Below, piece by piece: positions 1 through 5,523 of a stretch of 7,637 nucleotides of DNA. Each line of letters begins with the position of its first letter. Position 1 is the stretch's first letter. The notes under the pieces are model-generated. The model saw nothing but the letters and a program-made list of their open reading frames with translations, did not search any database and had not been told where the DNA came from. The translations under genes and the position numbers were made by a program. Origin of the DNA: Syntrophomonas sp. UBA5288 (lineage in GTDB: Bacteria; Bacillota; Syntrophomonadia; Syntrophomonadales; Syntrophomonadaceae); the NCBI GenBank assembly GCA_002408445.1, contig DHSK01000042.1:1-7637 (forward strand), written 5' to 3'.

Positions 1-50
1 AGCTTTAGCGAAGAATCTTAAGATCCTTCGGCTTTGCCTCAGGATGACAT
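1..50. repeat. Interspersed palindromic repeat (REP-like), left end cut off
   Basis: The stretch is an imperfect inverted repeat centred between bases 19 and 20 (ATCTT/AAGAT, 15-24). The left arm 1-19 and the right arm 20-38 share GAAG/CTTC and ATCTT/AAGAT blocks with mismatches. The right arm alone folds into ATCCT (23-27) with AGGAT (41-45) around GGC/GCC and a TTT loop. From memory, the right arm (CTTCGG...CCTCAGGATGAC) has the style of a short palindromic element dispersed between genes in many Firmicutes and other anaerobes. The left arm probably continues upstream of the window. It lies outside genes, before the LytTR gene, and no coding function is seen. Confidence 0.6.
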
Positions 51-136
51 TCGCAAAGTTACTGCTTAATCGTAGGAAAAAGTTAATTATGCAAAATTCT
101 CATGCGAGTGTACGGAAAAAATAGGAGTATGATAAA

Positions 137-922
137 ATGCCGGTTAAGGTTTTAATTGTTGACGACGATGAGCGGGAACGGATTGTATTGCGTTACATAC
201 TTACCCAGATAAATGATGTGGAAGTGGTAGGCGAAGCAACACATGGGCTTGATGCCTTGCTCCTCTGCCAGCAAAAAAAGATCGACCTGGTCTTTCTTGA
301 TATTACCATGCCTGAAATGGGGGGGCTGGAAACCGCCCGGAAACTGTATGAACTGAAGGATACGCCATTTTTTGCATTCGTAACGGTTAAAAAGGAGATG
401 GCAGTTACTGCCTACGAAATGGGTGCACTGGATTACATAGTAAAGCCGGTGGAACAGCAGAGACTGGAAAAAACCATTAAGAGAACCAAACTGCAAATAT
501 TACACAAAGATGTCATAGACGAAATAGTAACCAATAAAGTCAAGGAACGTATCGATTATCTGCTGGATATGTACAAAAACTTTGAGATCTATCCCTATAA
601 ACTACCGGTTAGGGAAAAAGGTAGGATCATGCTTTTAGACCAGGATGAGATAATCTACTGTGAAAGCCAGGGGAAAAAAGTCTATATATGTACCGGGGAT
701 GAAGGTGTTCTGAGCAACTATACCCTGAATGAACTGGAAACCCGATTGGACCATAACTTTTTCCGGGCCCATCAGGCATTTATAGTTAATATCACCTATG
801 TCAAAGAAATCATCAATTTCGGGGAAGGGTCCTATCTGTTGCATTTGAACAATTCCAAGAAAAACATAATCTTGAGCCGTTCCCGGGCCAAGCTATTGAG
901 AAAGAGGCTGGGTATAGAATAA
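137..922 (+). CDS. LytTR-family response regulator (AgrA/LytR type)
   Basis: A 261-residue two-domain transcription regulator that should be phosphorylated by a sensor kinase and then bind direct-repeat DNA sites. Residues 1-118 form a receiver domain: acidic pocket D9-D10-D11, phospho-acceptor D55 in FLDITMPEMGG, the switch Thr at about 83, and Lys103 in the conserved VKP. A charged helical linker follows (about 105-152). Residues 155-260 form a LytTR DNA-binding domain with the typical FFRAHQAFIVNI (208-219) and the C-terminal SRSRAKLLRKRLG. The ATG is supported by AGGAG at 123-127 with a 9-nt spacer. All expected catalytic residues are present. No histidine kinase is in the window, so it is either an orphan or paired with an upstream or distant kinase. 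The long gap and a possible terminator separate it from the ATPase gene, so shared transcription is uncertain. The family assignment is secure; the target genes are unknown. Confidence 0.93.
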   Translation: MPVKVLIVDDDERERIVLRYILTQINDVEVVGEATHGLDALLLCQQKKIDLVFLDITMPEMGGLETARKLYELKDTPFFAFVTVKKEMAVTAYEMGALDYIVKPVEQQRLEKTIKRTKLQILHKDVIDEIVTNKVKERIDYLLDMYKNFEIYPYKLPVREKGRIMLLDQDEIIYCESQGKKVYICTGDEGVLSNYTLNELETRLDHNFFRAHQAFIVNITYVKEIINFGEGSYLLHLNNSKKNIILSRSRAKLLRKRLGIE

Positions 923-1000
923 TACCGGAAGTGTGACATCATATACCCAATAAATGTATTATTATCTCGAATTATATATATGTATGACTAAATTCAAACT

Positions 1001-1048
1001 GGGGAGAAGCATGACCTGTTGGTTAATGAATTCTTCCCTGCTATTTTT
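1001..1048 (+). terminator. Weak candidate terminator after the LytTR gene
   Basis: GGGGAGAA (1001-1008) can pair with TTCTTCCCT (1031-1039) with one bulged T and one G-U pair. An inner GACC/GGTT stem (1013-1016 with 1021-1024) fills the loop. The run CTATTTTTC follows. The stem is bulged and 2 bases separate it from the T-rich tract, so termination may be partial. Confidence 0.3.
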
Positions 1049-1126
1049 CTGATCGGTAAAACCCAAATGAGTTCATCTGATAACGTATTGAGACCAACTA
1101 GGAGGATAACCCAACCAAACACAACA

Positions 1127-1161
1127 AAACTAGAGAAATATATCACAAACTAGTATATAAT
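1127..1161 (+). promoter_or_regulatory. Candidate promoter with 20-bp-spaced direct repeat
   Basis: A perfect TATAAT lies at 1156-1161, but no good -35 box is seen at the right distance (1133-1138 is GAGAAA). The heptamer AAACTAG occurs at 1127-1133 and again at 1147-1153, exactly 20 bp apart, covering the -35 position and the spacer. A weak -35 combined with direct repeats two helical turns apart is what one expects of a regulator-dependent promoter. LytTR proteins are known to bind direct repeats about two turns apart, but the heptamer does not match a LytTR consensus that I know. The start of transcription would be near 1168, giving a leader of roughly 195 nt before the ATPase gene. Confidence 0.35.
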
Positions 1162-1285
1162 AGGTAATAACTATAGAGCGTTATTTAAAGGAAAGGGAGG
1201 AATGAAAATCATTTAAGGGGTAGGATCGGTAAGTGTAGTCCTAATAACCATTGAAAAAACAAACATTATATTATATATTACTTTG

Positions 1286-1340
1286 AGGACTGGTCCTGCA
1301 CAGCAGCGACGTTGGAAACTTGAAAGAAAGTTTCTGTCCT
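1286..1340 (+). other. Leader hairpins with alternative pairing before the ATPase gene
   Basis: GAAACTT (1315-1321) and AAGTTTC (1328-1334) form a perfect 7-bp stem with a 6-base loop, extendable by two G-U pairs. AGGAC (1286-1290) can pair either with GTCCT at 1293-1297 (a very tight hairpin) or with GTCCT at 1336-1340, which would enclose the first hairpin. The region ends 9 bases before the ribosome binding site of the ATPase gene. No known riboswitch family is recognised; it may simply be a stable leader. Confidence 0.35.
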
Positions 1341-1349
1341 GAAGAAGAT

Positions 1350-1354
1350 GGGAG
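1350..1354 (+). promoter_or_regulatory. RBS deciding the start of the ATPase gene
   Basis: GGGAG lies 8 bases before the ATG at 1363. The in-frame ATGs at 1348 and 1357 have no comparable site at a workable distance, so 1363 is preferred. Confidence 0.7.
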
Positions 1355-1362
1355 CGATGCTC

Positions 1363-2574
1363 ATGATACCATTTTACAAGCTTGAACGGTATGACGGAAA
1401 CGAATCCCTGTTCGAACTGGTTATGATGTCTATTGTCTCGAGTTATGTGGGAGAACCTTTGCATATACATGCCGAAGGTTTAAGAGGAACAGGCAAAACA
1501 ACCATTATGAGAGCGGCCAAGAGTATTCTGCCCAACATCACACGTATTAAAGGCTGTATTTACAATTGTGACCCTGCAGCCCCACATTGCCCGCACCACC
1601 GAGATCTTTCCGCCCGGCAGATACAAGATATAGGAACTGAAGAAATACCAATGCCATTTTTGGAAATATCCCATTCAGCCAAGGTCGGCACTATAGCTGG
1701 TAGCATTGACCTGGCCAAACTCACGGACAGCACTCACCCTGAAGCAAGTCTCTTACCCGGTATTATTCCCCAGGCTCATCGCGGAATCATTTTTATTGAC
1801 GAGATTAATCGCCTGGCCGATACCTCTCCTGAATTAACCGATATTTTACTTGATGTTATGGGAAATAAGCCAGGCCATATCCAGATTGAAGAAGCGGGAC
1901 TGCCGGTAGTTGATCTCCCGGTCAGTGTATCTATCTGGGCGGCCTCAAATCCAGACGAAGAACCTGGCCCACTGGAAGAGATTAGGCGCCAATTATCGGA
2001 CCGGTTTGATATGCTTTGCTATATGGGCAGACCTGATTCCGTAGATATTCTTTCTGACATATTGAGGGACAATTCCTATTATTTTAAGACTCACGTGCAT
2101 AAAGACAAGTGTGATGCAGCAGTAGATGCTGCTCAGAATGATGCTTACCGGCAGGATATCATCAAATGGGCGGCTCATTATCAAAGTGCAGATCTTCCCG
2201 ATTTTCTCCGCAATTTCATAGCTCGCCTGTACGTCAGGCATAATCTGGAGAGTATCCGTGCCATTGAAGCTATGCAGCAGGGAGCAGTATTGTACAGTGT
2301 AATCAAAAACCATGACAAGGTAATGATAAATGATGTTACTCGTATGATCCCTCTGGTCTTGAAGCATCGTGTAGATGGAGATACGTTGATAAAAATGGTT
2401 AATGATGTAGATGCCAGAGGTACTAAAGAGGGAATCTTAAGTTTTAAGAATCGCAAAAACAAGAAGGATGATGATGACCCGGAATATTTCCAGAATAATG
2501 CGCGTCCTTTAAAGGATATGAGCCGCCGGGAACTGGTCAACACCGAGAAAGCACTAACCCCCAGCGAATTTTAG
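1363..2574 (+). CDS. ChlI/BchI-like AAA+ ATPase (magnesium-chelatase-type)
   Basis: A 403-residue cytoplasmic AAA+ ATPase. Visible motifs are Walker A GLRGTGKT (39-46), the helix-2 insert region KVGTIAGSIDLAKL (107-120, like the GTxD block of ChlI), Walker B GIIFIDEINR (141-150), sensor-1 Asn196 in AASNPDEE, the arginine finger in LSDRFD (R214) and a sensor-2 Arg299 in ESIRA. Residues 65-79 carry C-x3-C-x6-C-x-HH, which resembles the cysteine segment of some BchI-like proteins of the CobN/ChlI group. After about residue 362 the tail is highly charged (Lys/Asp-rich). In Mg or Co chelatases such a subunit forms hexameric rings that drive a VWA partner and a large catalytic subunit. The VWA gene starts 18 bases downstream, but no ChlH/CobN gene is present. 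It is therefore a chelatase-like or MoxR-type motor of unknown substrate. Starting at 1348 would add five residues. Confidence 0.88.
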   Translation: MIPFYKLERYDGNESLFELVMMSIVSSYVGEPLHIHAEGLRGTGKTTIMRAAKSILPNITRIKGCIYNCDPAAPHCPHHRDLSARQIQDIGTEEIPMPFLEISHSAKVGTIAGSIDLAKLTDSTHPEASLLPGIIPQAHRGIIFIDEINRLADTSPELTDILLDVMGNKPGHIQIEEAGLPVVDLPVSVSIWAASNPDEEPGPLEEIRRQLSDRFDMLCYMGRPDSVDILSDILRDNSYYFKTHVHKDKCDAAVDAAQNDAYRQDIIKWAAHYQSADLPDFLRNFIARLYVRHNLESIRAIEAMQQGAVLYSVIKNHDKVMINDVTRMIPLVLKHRVDGDTLIKMVNDVDARGTKEGILSFKNRKNKKDDDDPEYFQNNARPLKDMSRRELVNTEKALTPSEF

Positions 2575-2592
2575 AGAAAGGGGGGCTGCCAT

Positions 2593-4362
2593 ATGTTGGG
2601 TGAAAATACCAATGTTGACAAGGCCATATCGGTCGGTAATTACCTGAATCTTTATTTTGGACAAAACCAGGGGGTCAGATTGGGCGAGAGTTGTGTAGTA
2701 AGCCGCAAGGCGCATGCCCGTATGCCGGAAAAAAGGGTCAAAGGGCAGATAAAAATTTTGCTCAATCGCGATGCCGGTAAAACTTATTTGGATTTTGTAG
2801 ATGTTAATCAGGTAGTACACCTGGATGTCTATCACAAAAAAGGCGAGATAGATCCCCGTGATGTCGCCCGGGTAATATTCTGGAAACTGGATAATTATTT
2901 TCTCGATAAAGATCCGCAGCTGCAGTTTGCCGAAGATGAACGCTTCAAAATGGTAATCGATTATGCTTCACGTATTTATATAACCTGCAACCAGGGTCAG
3001 GGAGTACTTTATGACCTGTTTCAGGATGTGGTTAAACCATTAAGTGAAGGCGAGGAGGGGCGGGACCATGTTCATGTTCTCGCCCGGTTAAACCGGGATG
3101 AATACTACCTGGTTTACGTAATAGCTGAAGCGGTGGAAGCGGCTGTCCTGGCATCAGATGTTAAACTGGCCCGGGTGCGCAATATTGTTCACGGAAATCA
3201 GAAACAACTGGAAGAAAATTTTGCCGGTTATATAAAATTACCCTGGAAGAATTTCAAGGGTCAACCATCGGCACCTCTGCCGGACAAAGAAAATGTAAAT
3301 CAATTAATACTGAAACTGGCCGAGAAGTTTGGAGGAGTAGACGAAATTGAGGAATTCATGGAGTCTTACTCGACCAATATCTTCAAACGCAAAGGTATAG
3401 AACAGCAGAAGAAAAAATGGGGTGATGTTGAACATTATCTGGAACAGCTGGAAGAGCTGGGGATAATGCAAAATACCCCATTTGGCAAAATATTTACCCG
3501 TAAGGGAAACAAACTGAAGGAATATGTTTTAAACCACAAATGTGAACTGGAGACTGAAATACGACGCAGCATGCGCAGGGCACCCGGCGGGGGAAGCAGT
3601 CGTTTTCGTAAATTGGGTAAAATCGAACAAAAGATGGTACAGGTCGAATTTACCAACCATAATAAAACCGTTAATGACCCGGAACGAAACTGGTCCGGTG
3701 ATCTGGCGGTTCCGCAAACGGTTACGCAGGCTTTGATTAACGGACGTTTACGCGGAGATAAGGGATTTTCCATCAAAAAGGAAGACTTGCATTACTACGA
3801 TAAGAAAAGCTATATACCTATAGACGTATGTTTGCTGATTGATTCCAGCGGGAGTATGGCCGGTGATAAAAGACAGGCGGCCTGTTATCTGGCTGAACAT
3901 CTTCTGCTGACCGGCAAAGAAAAAGTCAGTGTGGTTACTTTCCAGGAAAGAAGCAGTACCGTAGTAGTGCCTTTTACCCGCAACCAGAGAGTGCTTAGCA
4001 AAGGATTAAGCACCATAAGTCCGGCCGGTCTTACCCCTATGGCCGATGGGATAATGACGGCGGTAAAGCTGATTAAAAATACCCATGTGCGGAATCCGCT
4101 TCTGGTGATGATTACGGATGGAATTCCCAATACACCATTGTGGAGCATGGATGCCAAAGCTGATGCCATGACTGCTGCCGGTTATATTGAAGAAAACAAT
4201 ATTCGTTTTATCTGCATCGGAGTGGAATCTAACCGCATTTATCTGGAGAAATTGGTGAATCGGGCTAAAGGAGCCCTGTATCTGGTAGATGACCTGAACC
4301 GGGATAATTTGATCAGTATAGTACGTTATGAGAAAAAGGTCATGCTGGATAGCTGCAGTTAG
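2593..4362 (+). CDS. VWA-domain protein, ChlD/BchD-like partner of the ATPase
   Basis: A 589-residue protein with a C-terminal von Willebrand factor A domain (about 405-585). A complete metal-ion-dependent adhesion site is visible: DSSGS (D417, S419, S421), the Thr of LTPMADGI (T481) and ITDGIPN (D509). The SPAGLTPMADGI block resembles ChlD/CobT-type VWA domains. The first 400 residues match nothing I can name. They show no Walker motifs, unlike ChlD, whose N-terminus is a degenerate AAA+ domain. There is a charged helical stretch around 264-325 and a basic Gly/Ser-rich linker (about 323-340, APGGGSS). No signal peptide or membrane segment is seen, so it is probably cytoplasmic. The ATG has a G-rich SD (AAAGGGGGG, 2577-2585) and lies 18 bases after the ATPase stop, so the two are co-translated and very likely work as a complex. 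The exact role is unknown. Confidence 0.85.
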   Translation: MLGENTNVDKAISVGNYLNLYFGQNQGVRLGESCVVSRKAHARMPEKRVKGQIKILLNRDAGKTYLDFVDVNQVVHLDVYHKKGEIDPRDVARVIFWKLDNYFLDKDPQLQFAEDERFKMVIDYASRIYITCNQGQGVLYDLFQDVVKPLSEGEEGRDHVHVLARLNRDEYYLVYVIAEAVEAAVLASDVKLARVRNIVHGNQKQLEENFAGYIKLPWKNFKGQPSAPLPDKENVNQLILKLAEKFGGVDEIEEFMESYSTNIFKRKGIEQQKKKWGDVEHYLEQLEELGIMQNTPFGKIFTRKGNKLKEYVLNHKCELETEIRRSMRRAPGGGSSRFRKLGKIEQKMVQVEFTNHNKTVNDPERNWSGDLAVPQTVTQALINGRLRGDKGFSIKKEDLHYYDKKSYIPIDVCLLIDSSGSMAGDKRQAACYLAEHLLLTGKEKVSVVTFQERSSTVVVPFTRNQRVLSKGLSTISPAGLTPMADGIMTAVKLIKNTHVRNPLLVMITDGIPNTPLWSMDAKADAMTAAGYIEENNIRFICIGVESNRIYLEKLVNRAKGALYLVDDLNRDNLISIVRYEKKVMLDSCS

Positions 4363-4394
4363 CTGCGACATAAAGCGAATATATATTTTTAATG

Positions 4395-4424
4395 TTGACA
4401 TAATTCAATTAAAGTAGATACAAT
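4395..4424 (+). promoter_or_regulatory. Sigma-A-type promoter TTGACA-N18-TACAAT
   Basis: A perfect -35 TTGACA (4395-4400) and a 5/6 -10 TACAAT (4419-4424) are separated by 18 bases in an AT-rich setting, 33 bases after the VWA stop codon. Transcription would start near 4431 and run into the strong terminator at 4504-4530, giving an RNA of about 100 nt rather than a gerM message unless there is readthrough. Confidence 0.6.
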
Positions 4425-4430
4425 TAGATA

Positions 4431-4530
4431 AGGTTATATCCAAATTTATAAAGTATTTTAAGCAACCCGTAGTTTGCTTTAATAACTCCTCCTTCATAAT
4501 GGCGAGCGTCTTAAGAGACGCTCATTTTTT
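4431..4530 (+). ncRNA. Candidate small regulatory RNA with anti-SD segment
   Basis: Between the promoter and the terminator there is no protein gene on the + strand, but there is an sRNA-like architecture. A 5' hairpin AAGCAA/TTGCTT (4460-4465 with 4474-4479) has an 8-base loop CCCGTAGT. An apparently unpaired linker contains CTCCTCCTTC (4486-4495). The terminator hairpin with a T6 tail closes the RNA. The linker contains CCTCCTT, the anti-Shine-Dalgarno sequence of the 16S rRNA 3' end, so it could mask AAGGAGGA ribosome binding sites in trans; the one before rph (7214-7222) has eight matching bases. Alternatively it is only the 3' trailer of the ATPase/VWA operon. The role is inference; the promoter, hairpins and motif are seen directly. 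Confidence 0.45.
4504..4530 (+). terminator. Intrinsic terminator
   Basis: GAGCGTCT (4504-4511) and AGACGCTC (4516-4523) form a perfect 8-bp stem with loop TAAG, followed by A and six T residues (4525-4530). It points to the + strand only, as there is no T tract on the other side. It would end both the candidate small RNA and the ATPase/VWA operon transcript. Confidence 0.9.
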
Positions 4531-4647
4531 CTGCCCAGGTACAAGTCATAATTCCTGTCCTTCTTTCGTATGCATATAAAAACTGTTTATGTAAGGGTAT
4601 ACTGAGGTTTTGCGACCTGGGCTACTCATGGCATGGATTTGGAATGA

Positions 4648-4655
4648 AAGAAGGG
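4648..4655 (+). promoter_or_regulatory. RBS deciding the start of the GerMN lipoprotein
   Basis: AAGAAGGG lies 6 bases before the ATG at 4662. The in-frame ATG at 4644 has only TTTGGA directly abutting it, so 4662 is the better start and gives a compact signal peptide. Confidence 0.7.
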
Positions 4656-4661
4656 TTAAAA

Positions 4662-5249
4662 ATGAGTAAGAAGTTTGTTTGTATTCTGGCGGTAGTACTT
4701 CTGGCCATTTGCCTCATAAGCGGAGGTTGTACACCTCAGACCGATACTAAAATCACCGACTGGAAGGATTTGCTCAAAGTTTCCCCCGCCAAAAACACCC
4801 AAAACCAATCTGATGATGCGGTACCTTATTCCAAACGTACCCCTCAGGTTGAAACCATTGGGGTTGAGCTCTATTTTGCAAGCGGGGAGGAGAACAAGTT
4901 GACAGCAGAAAAGCGTTCTATTCCAAAGGTTGAGGGAATAGCGCGCCAGACTATGGAAGAATTGCTGAAAGGTCCGAAAAATAGCGCTAATAAAGCAATT
5001 GCACCGCAAGGTACTCAATTAAAGGATATCAATCTAAAACCGGATGGCTTATGTATAGTTGATTTAAGTTCAGAGGCCCGGCAGGTTGGAAATCAGGATC
5101 AGGCGGAGACAATGGTGCGGGCTATTACCAATACGCTGGGGCAGTTTTCAACCATAAAAAGGGTTAAGTTTATGATCAACGGGGACCCGGTTGATTCCAT
5201 CGGACATTTTGCTCTTTCCGGTTCCATCGAACCTGATTATAGCTGGTAG
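4662..5249 (+). CDS. gerM: GerMN-domain lipoprotein (GerM-like)
   Basis: A 195-residue exported lipoprotein. Residues 1-22 form a type II signal peptide (basic MSKK, a hydrophobic core, LISGGC) with Cys23 as the lipidation site, so the protein should be anchored on the outer face of the membrane. After a polar linker (about 24-62), residues 65-180 match the GerMN (sporulation/spore germination) domain: VELYFASG, EELLKGP, APQGTQLKDI, CIVDLSSEA, ITNTLGQF and VKFMINGDPV. From memory, B. subtilis GerM is much longer and has two such domains; this one has a single copy. GerM is needed for sporulation and germination and acts at the engulfing membrane. The neighbours murI and rph agree with the Bacillus order around gerM. 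A TATACT box at 4598-4603 could be a -10, but no matching -35 is clear. The symbol is by domain and synteny. Confidence 0.8.
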   Translation: MSKKFVCILAVVLLAICLISGGCTPQTDTKITDWKDLLKVSPAKNTQNQSDDAVPYSKRTPQVETIGVELYFASGEENKLTAEKRSIPKVEGIARQTMEELLKGPKNSANKAIAPQGTQLKDINLKPDGLCIVDLSSEARQVGNQDQAETMVRAITNTLGQFSTIKRVKFMINGDPVDSIGHFALSGSIEPDYSW

Positions 5250-5275
5250 TGCCATATTCCAGCCGGGGGCATACC

Positions 5276-5304
5276 TTACCGGTTCGCTGCGCGGACCGGA
5301 GTAA
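5276..5304 (+). other. Strong GC-rich hairpin downstream of gerM
   Basis: CCGGTTCGC (5279-5287) and GCGGACCGG (5291-5299) pair over 9 bp with one G-U pair and a TGC loop. TTA/TAA (5276-5278 with 5302-5304) extends it across a two-base bulge. No T tract follows, so it is not an intrinsic terminator. It may protect the 3' end of the gerM message or be a small palindromic repeat. A second, weaker hairpin CGGTT/AACCG lies at 5315-5330. Confidence 0.5.
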
Positions 5305-5364
5305 CCAATAATGCCGGTTGGTGAAAACCGCAGCCGCAGAGTGCGAAAAATAAAAGATGCAGTT

Positions 5365-5393
5365 TAGGATTGGGGAGACTCAATCCTATTTTT
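5365..5393 (+). terminator. Intrinsic terminator between gerM and murI
   Basis: TAGGATTG (5365-5372) and CAATCCTA (5381-5388) form a perfect 8-bp stem, extendable by one G-U pair, followed by TTTTT (5389-5393). It should end gerM transcripts. An upstream AAAAATA (5346-5352) is complementary to the T-rich tail (5387-5393), and the octamers CAGCCGCA (5331-5338) and TGCGGCTG (5395-5402) flank the whole unit. Readthrough control of murI is therefore imaginable. Confidence 0.7.
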
Positions 5394-5511
5394 ATGCGGC
5401 TGTTGCTTTTACTTGCGGGATATGTTATTAGAATGTAAAATTAAGAATCTGGTTATAGTAACATGGAATAAATATGCCAAAAGTGATACGCTAGGTAATG
5501 AATTGCGATTT

Positions 5512-5517
5512 GAGGTG
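5512..5517 (+). promoter_or_regulatory. RBS deciding the TTG start of murI
   Basis: GAGGTG lies 6 bases before TTG at 5524. Starting there gives MNNSPIGIFDSG, the usual N-terminus of glutamate racemases. The open frame upstream to 5413 adds residues with no family resemblance and no good SD. Confidence 0.75.
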
Positions 5518-5523
5518 TTTATA

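Larger units (their letters stand above)
923..1362 (+). other. Long intergenic region with leader-like structure
   Basis: This is a 440-base, AT-rich stretch without a convincing gene. In order it holds a possible promoter GTGACA-N18-TATTAT (933-962), a weak terminator-like hairpin (1001-1048), a TATAAT box at 1156-1161 with flanking direct repeats, and several short inverted repeats before the ATPase gene: AATAAC/GTTATT (1166-1171 with 1180-1185), TAGGA/TCCTA (1221-1225 with 1239-1243) and the pair described separately at 1286-1340. A strong SD-like AAAGGGAGG (1192-1200) sits one base before an ATG that opens only four codons. I recognise no known riboswitch class here. Confidence 0.6.

Noticed and set aside
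59..90. A promoter for the LytTR gene (TTACTG ... TTAATTAT)
   Set aside because: Neither box is close enough to consensus, although some promoter must lie here or upstream.
1202..1216. Four-codon ORF (MKII) after a strong AAAGGGAGG
   Set aside because: Only one base separates the SD-like run from the ATG, and the peptide is too short to support.
923..1362. A known riboswitch or T-box in the long intergenic region
   Set aside because: I looked for the conserved cores of cobalamin, c-di-GMP, NiCo, T-box and fluoride elements and saw none.
3542..3736. 64-residue + strand ORF inside the VWA gene
   Set aside because: It is out of frame within a long, well-supported coding sequence and has no RBS or family resemblance.
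4405..4497. A 30-codon minus-strand ORF beginning ATGAAGGAGGAG within the small RNA region
   Set aside because: Its AAGGAGG lies inside the ORF, not before the start codon, and no SD precedes the ATG. The same bases are better explained as the anti-SD segment on the + strand.
5403..5441. Possible murI promoters (TTGCTT-N17-TATTAG with an extended -10; TTGCGG-N16-TAAAAT)
   Set aside because: The -35 boxes match at only three of six positions, so neither can be chosen from sequence alone.
5413..5523. Upstream extension of murI by 37 residues from a TTG at 5413
   Set aside because: The extension does not resemble glutamate racemases and has no good SD, while TTG at 5524 has GAGGTG at 6 nt and the normal N-terminus.
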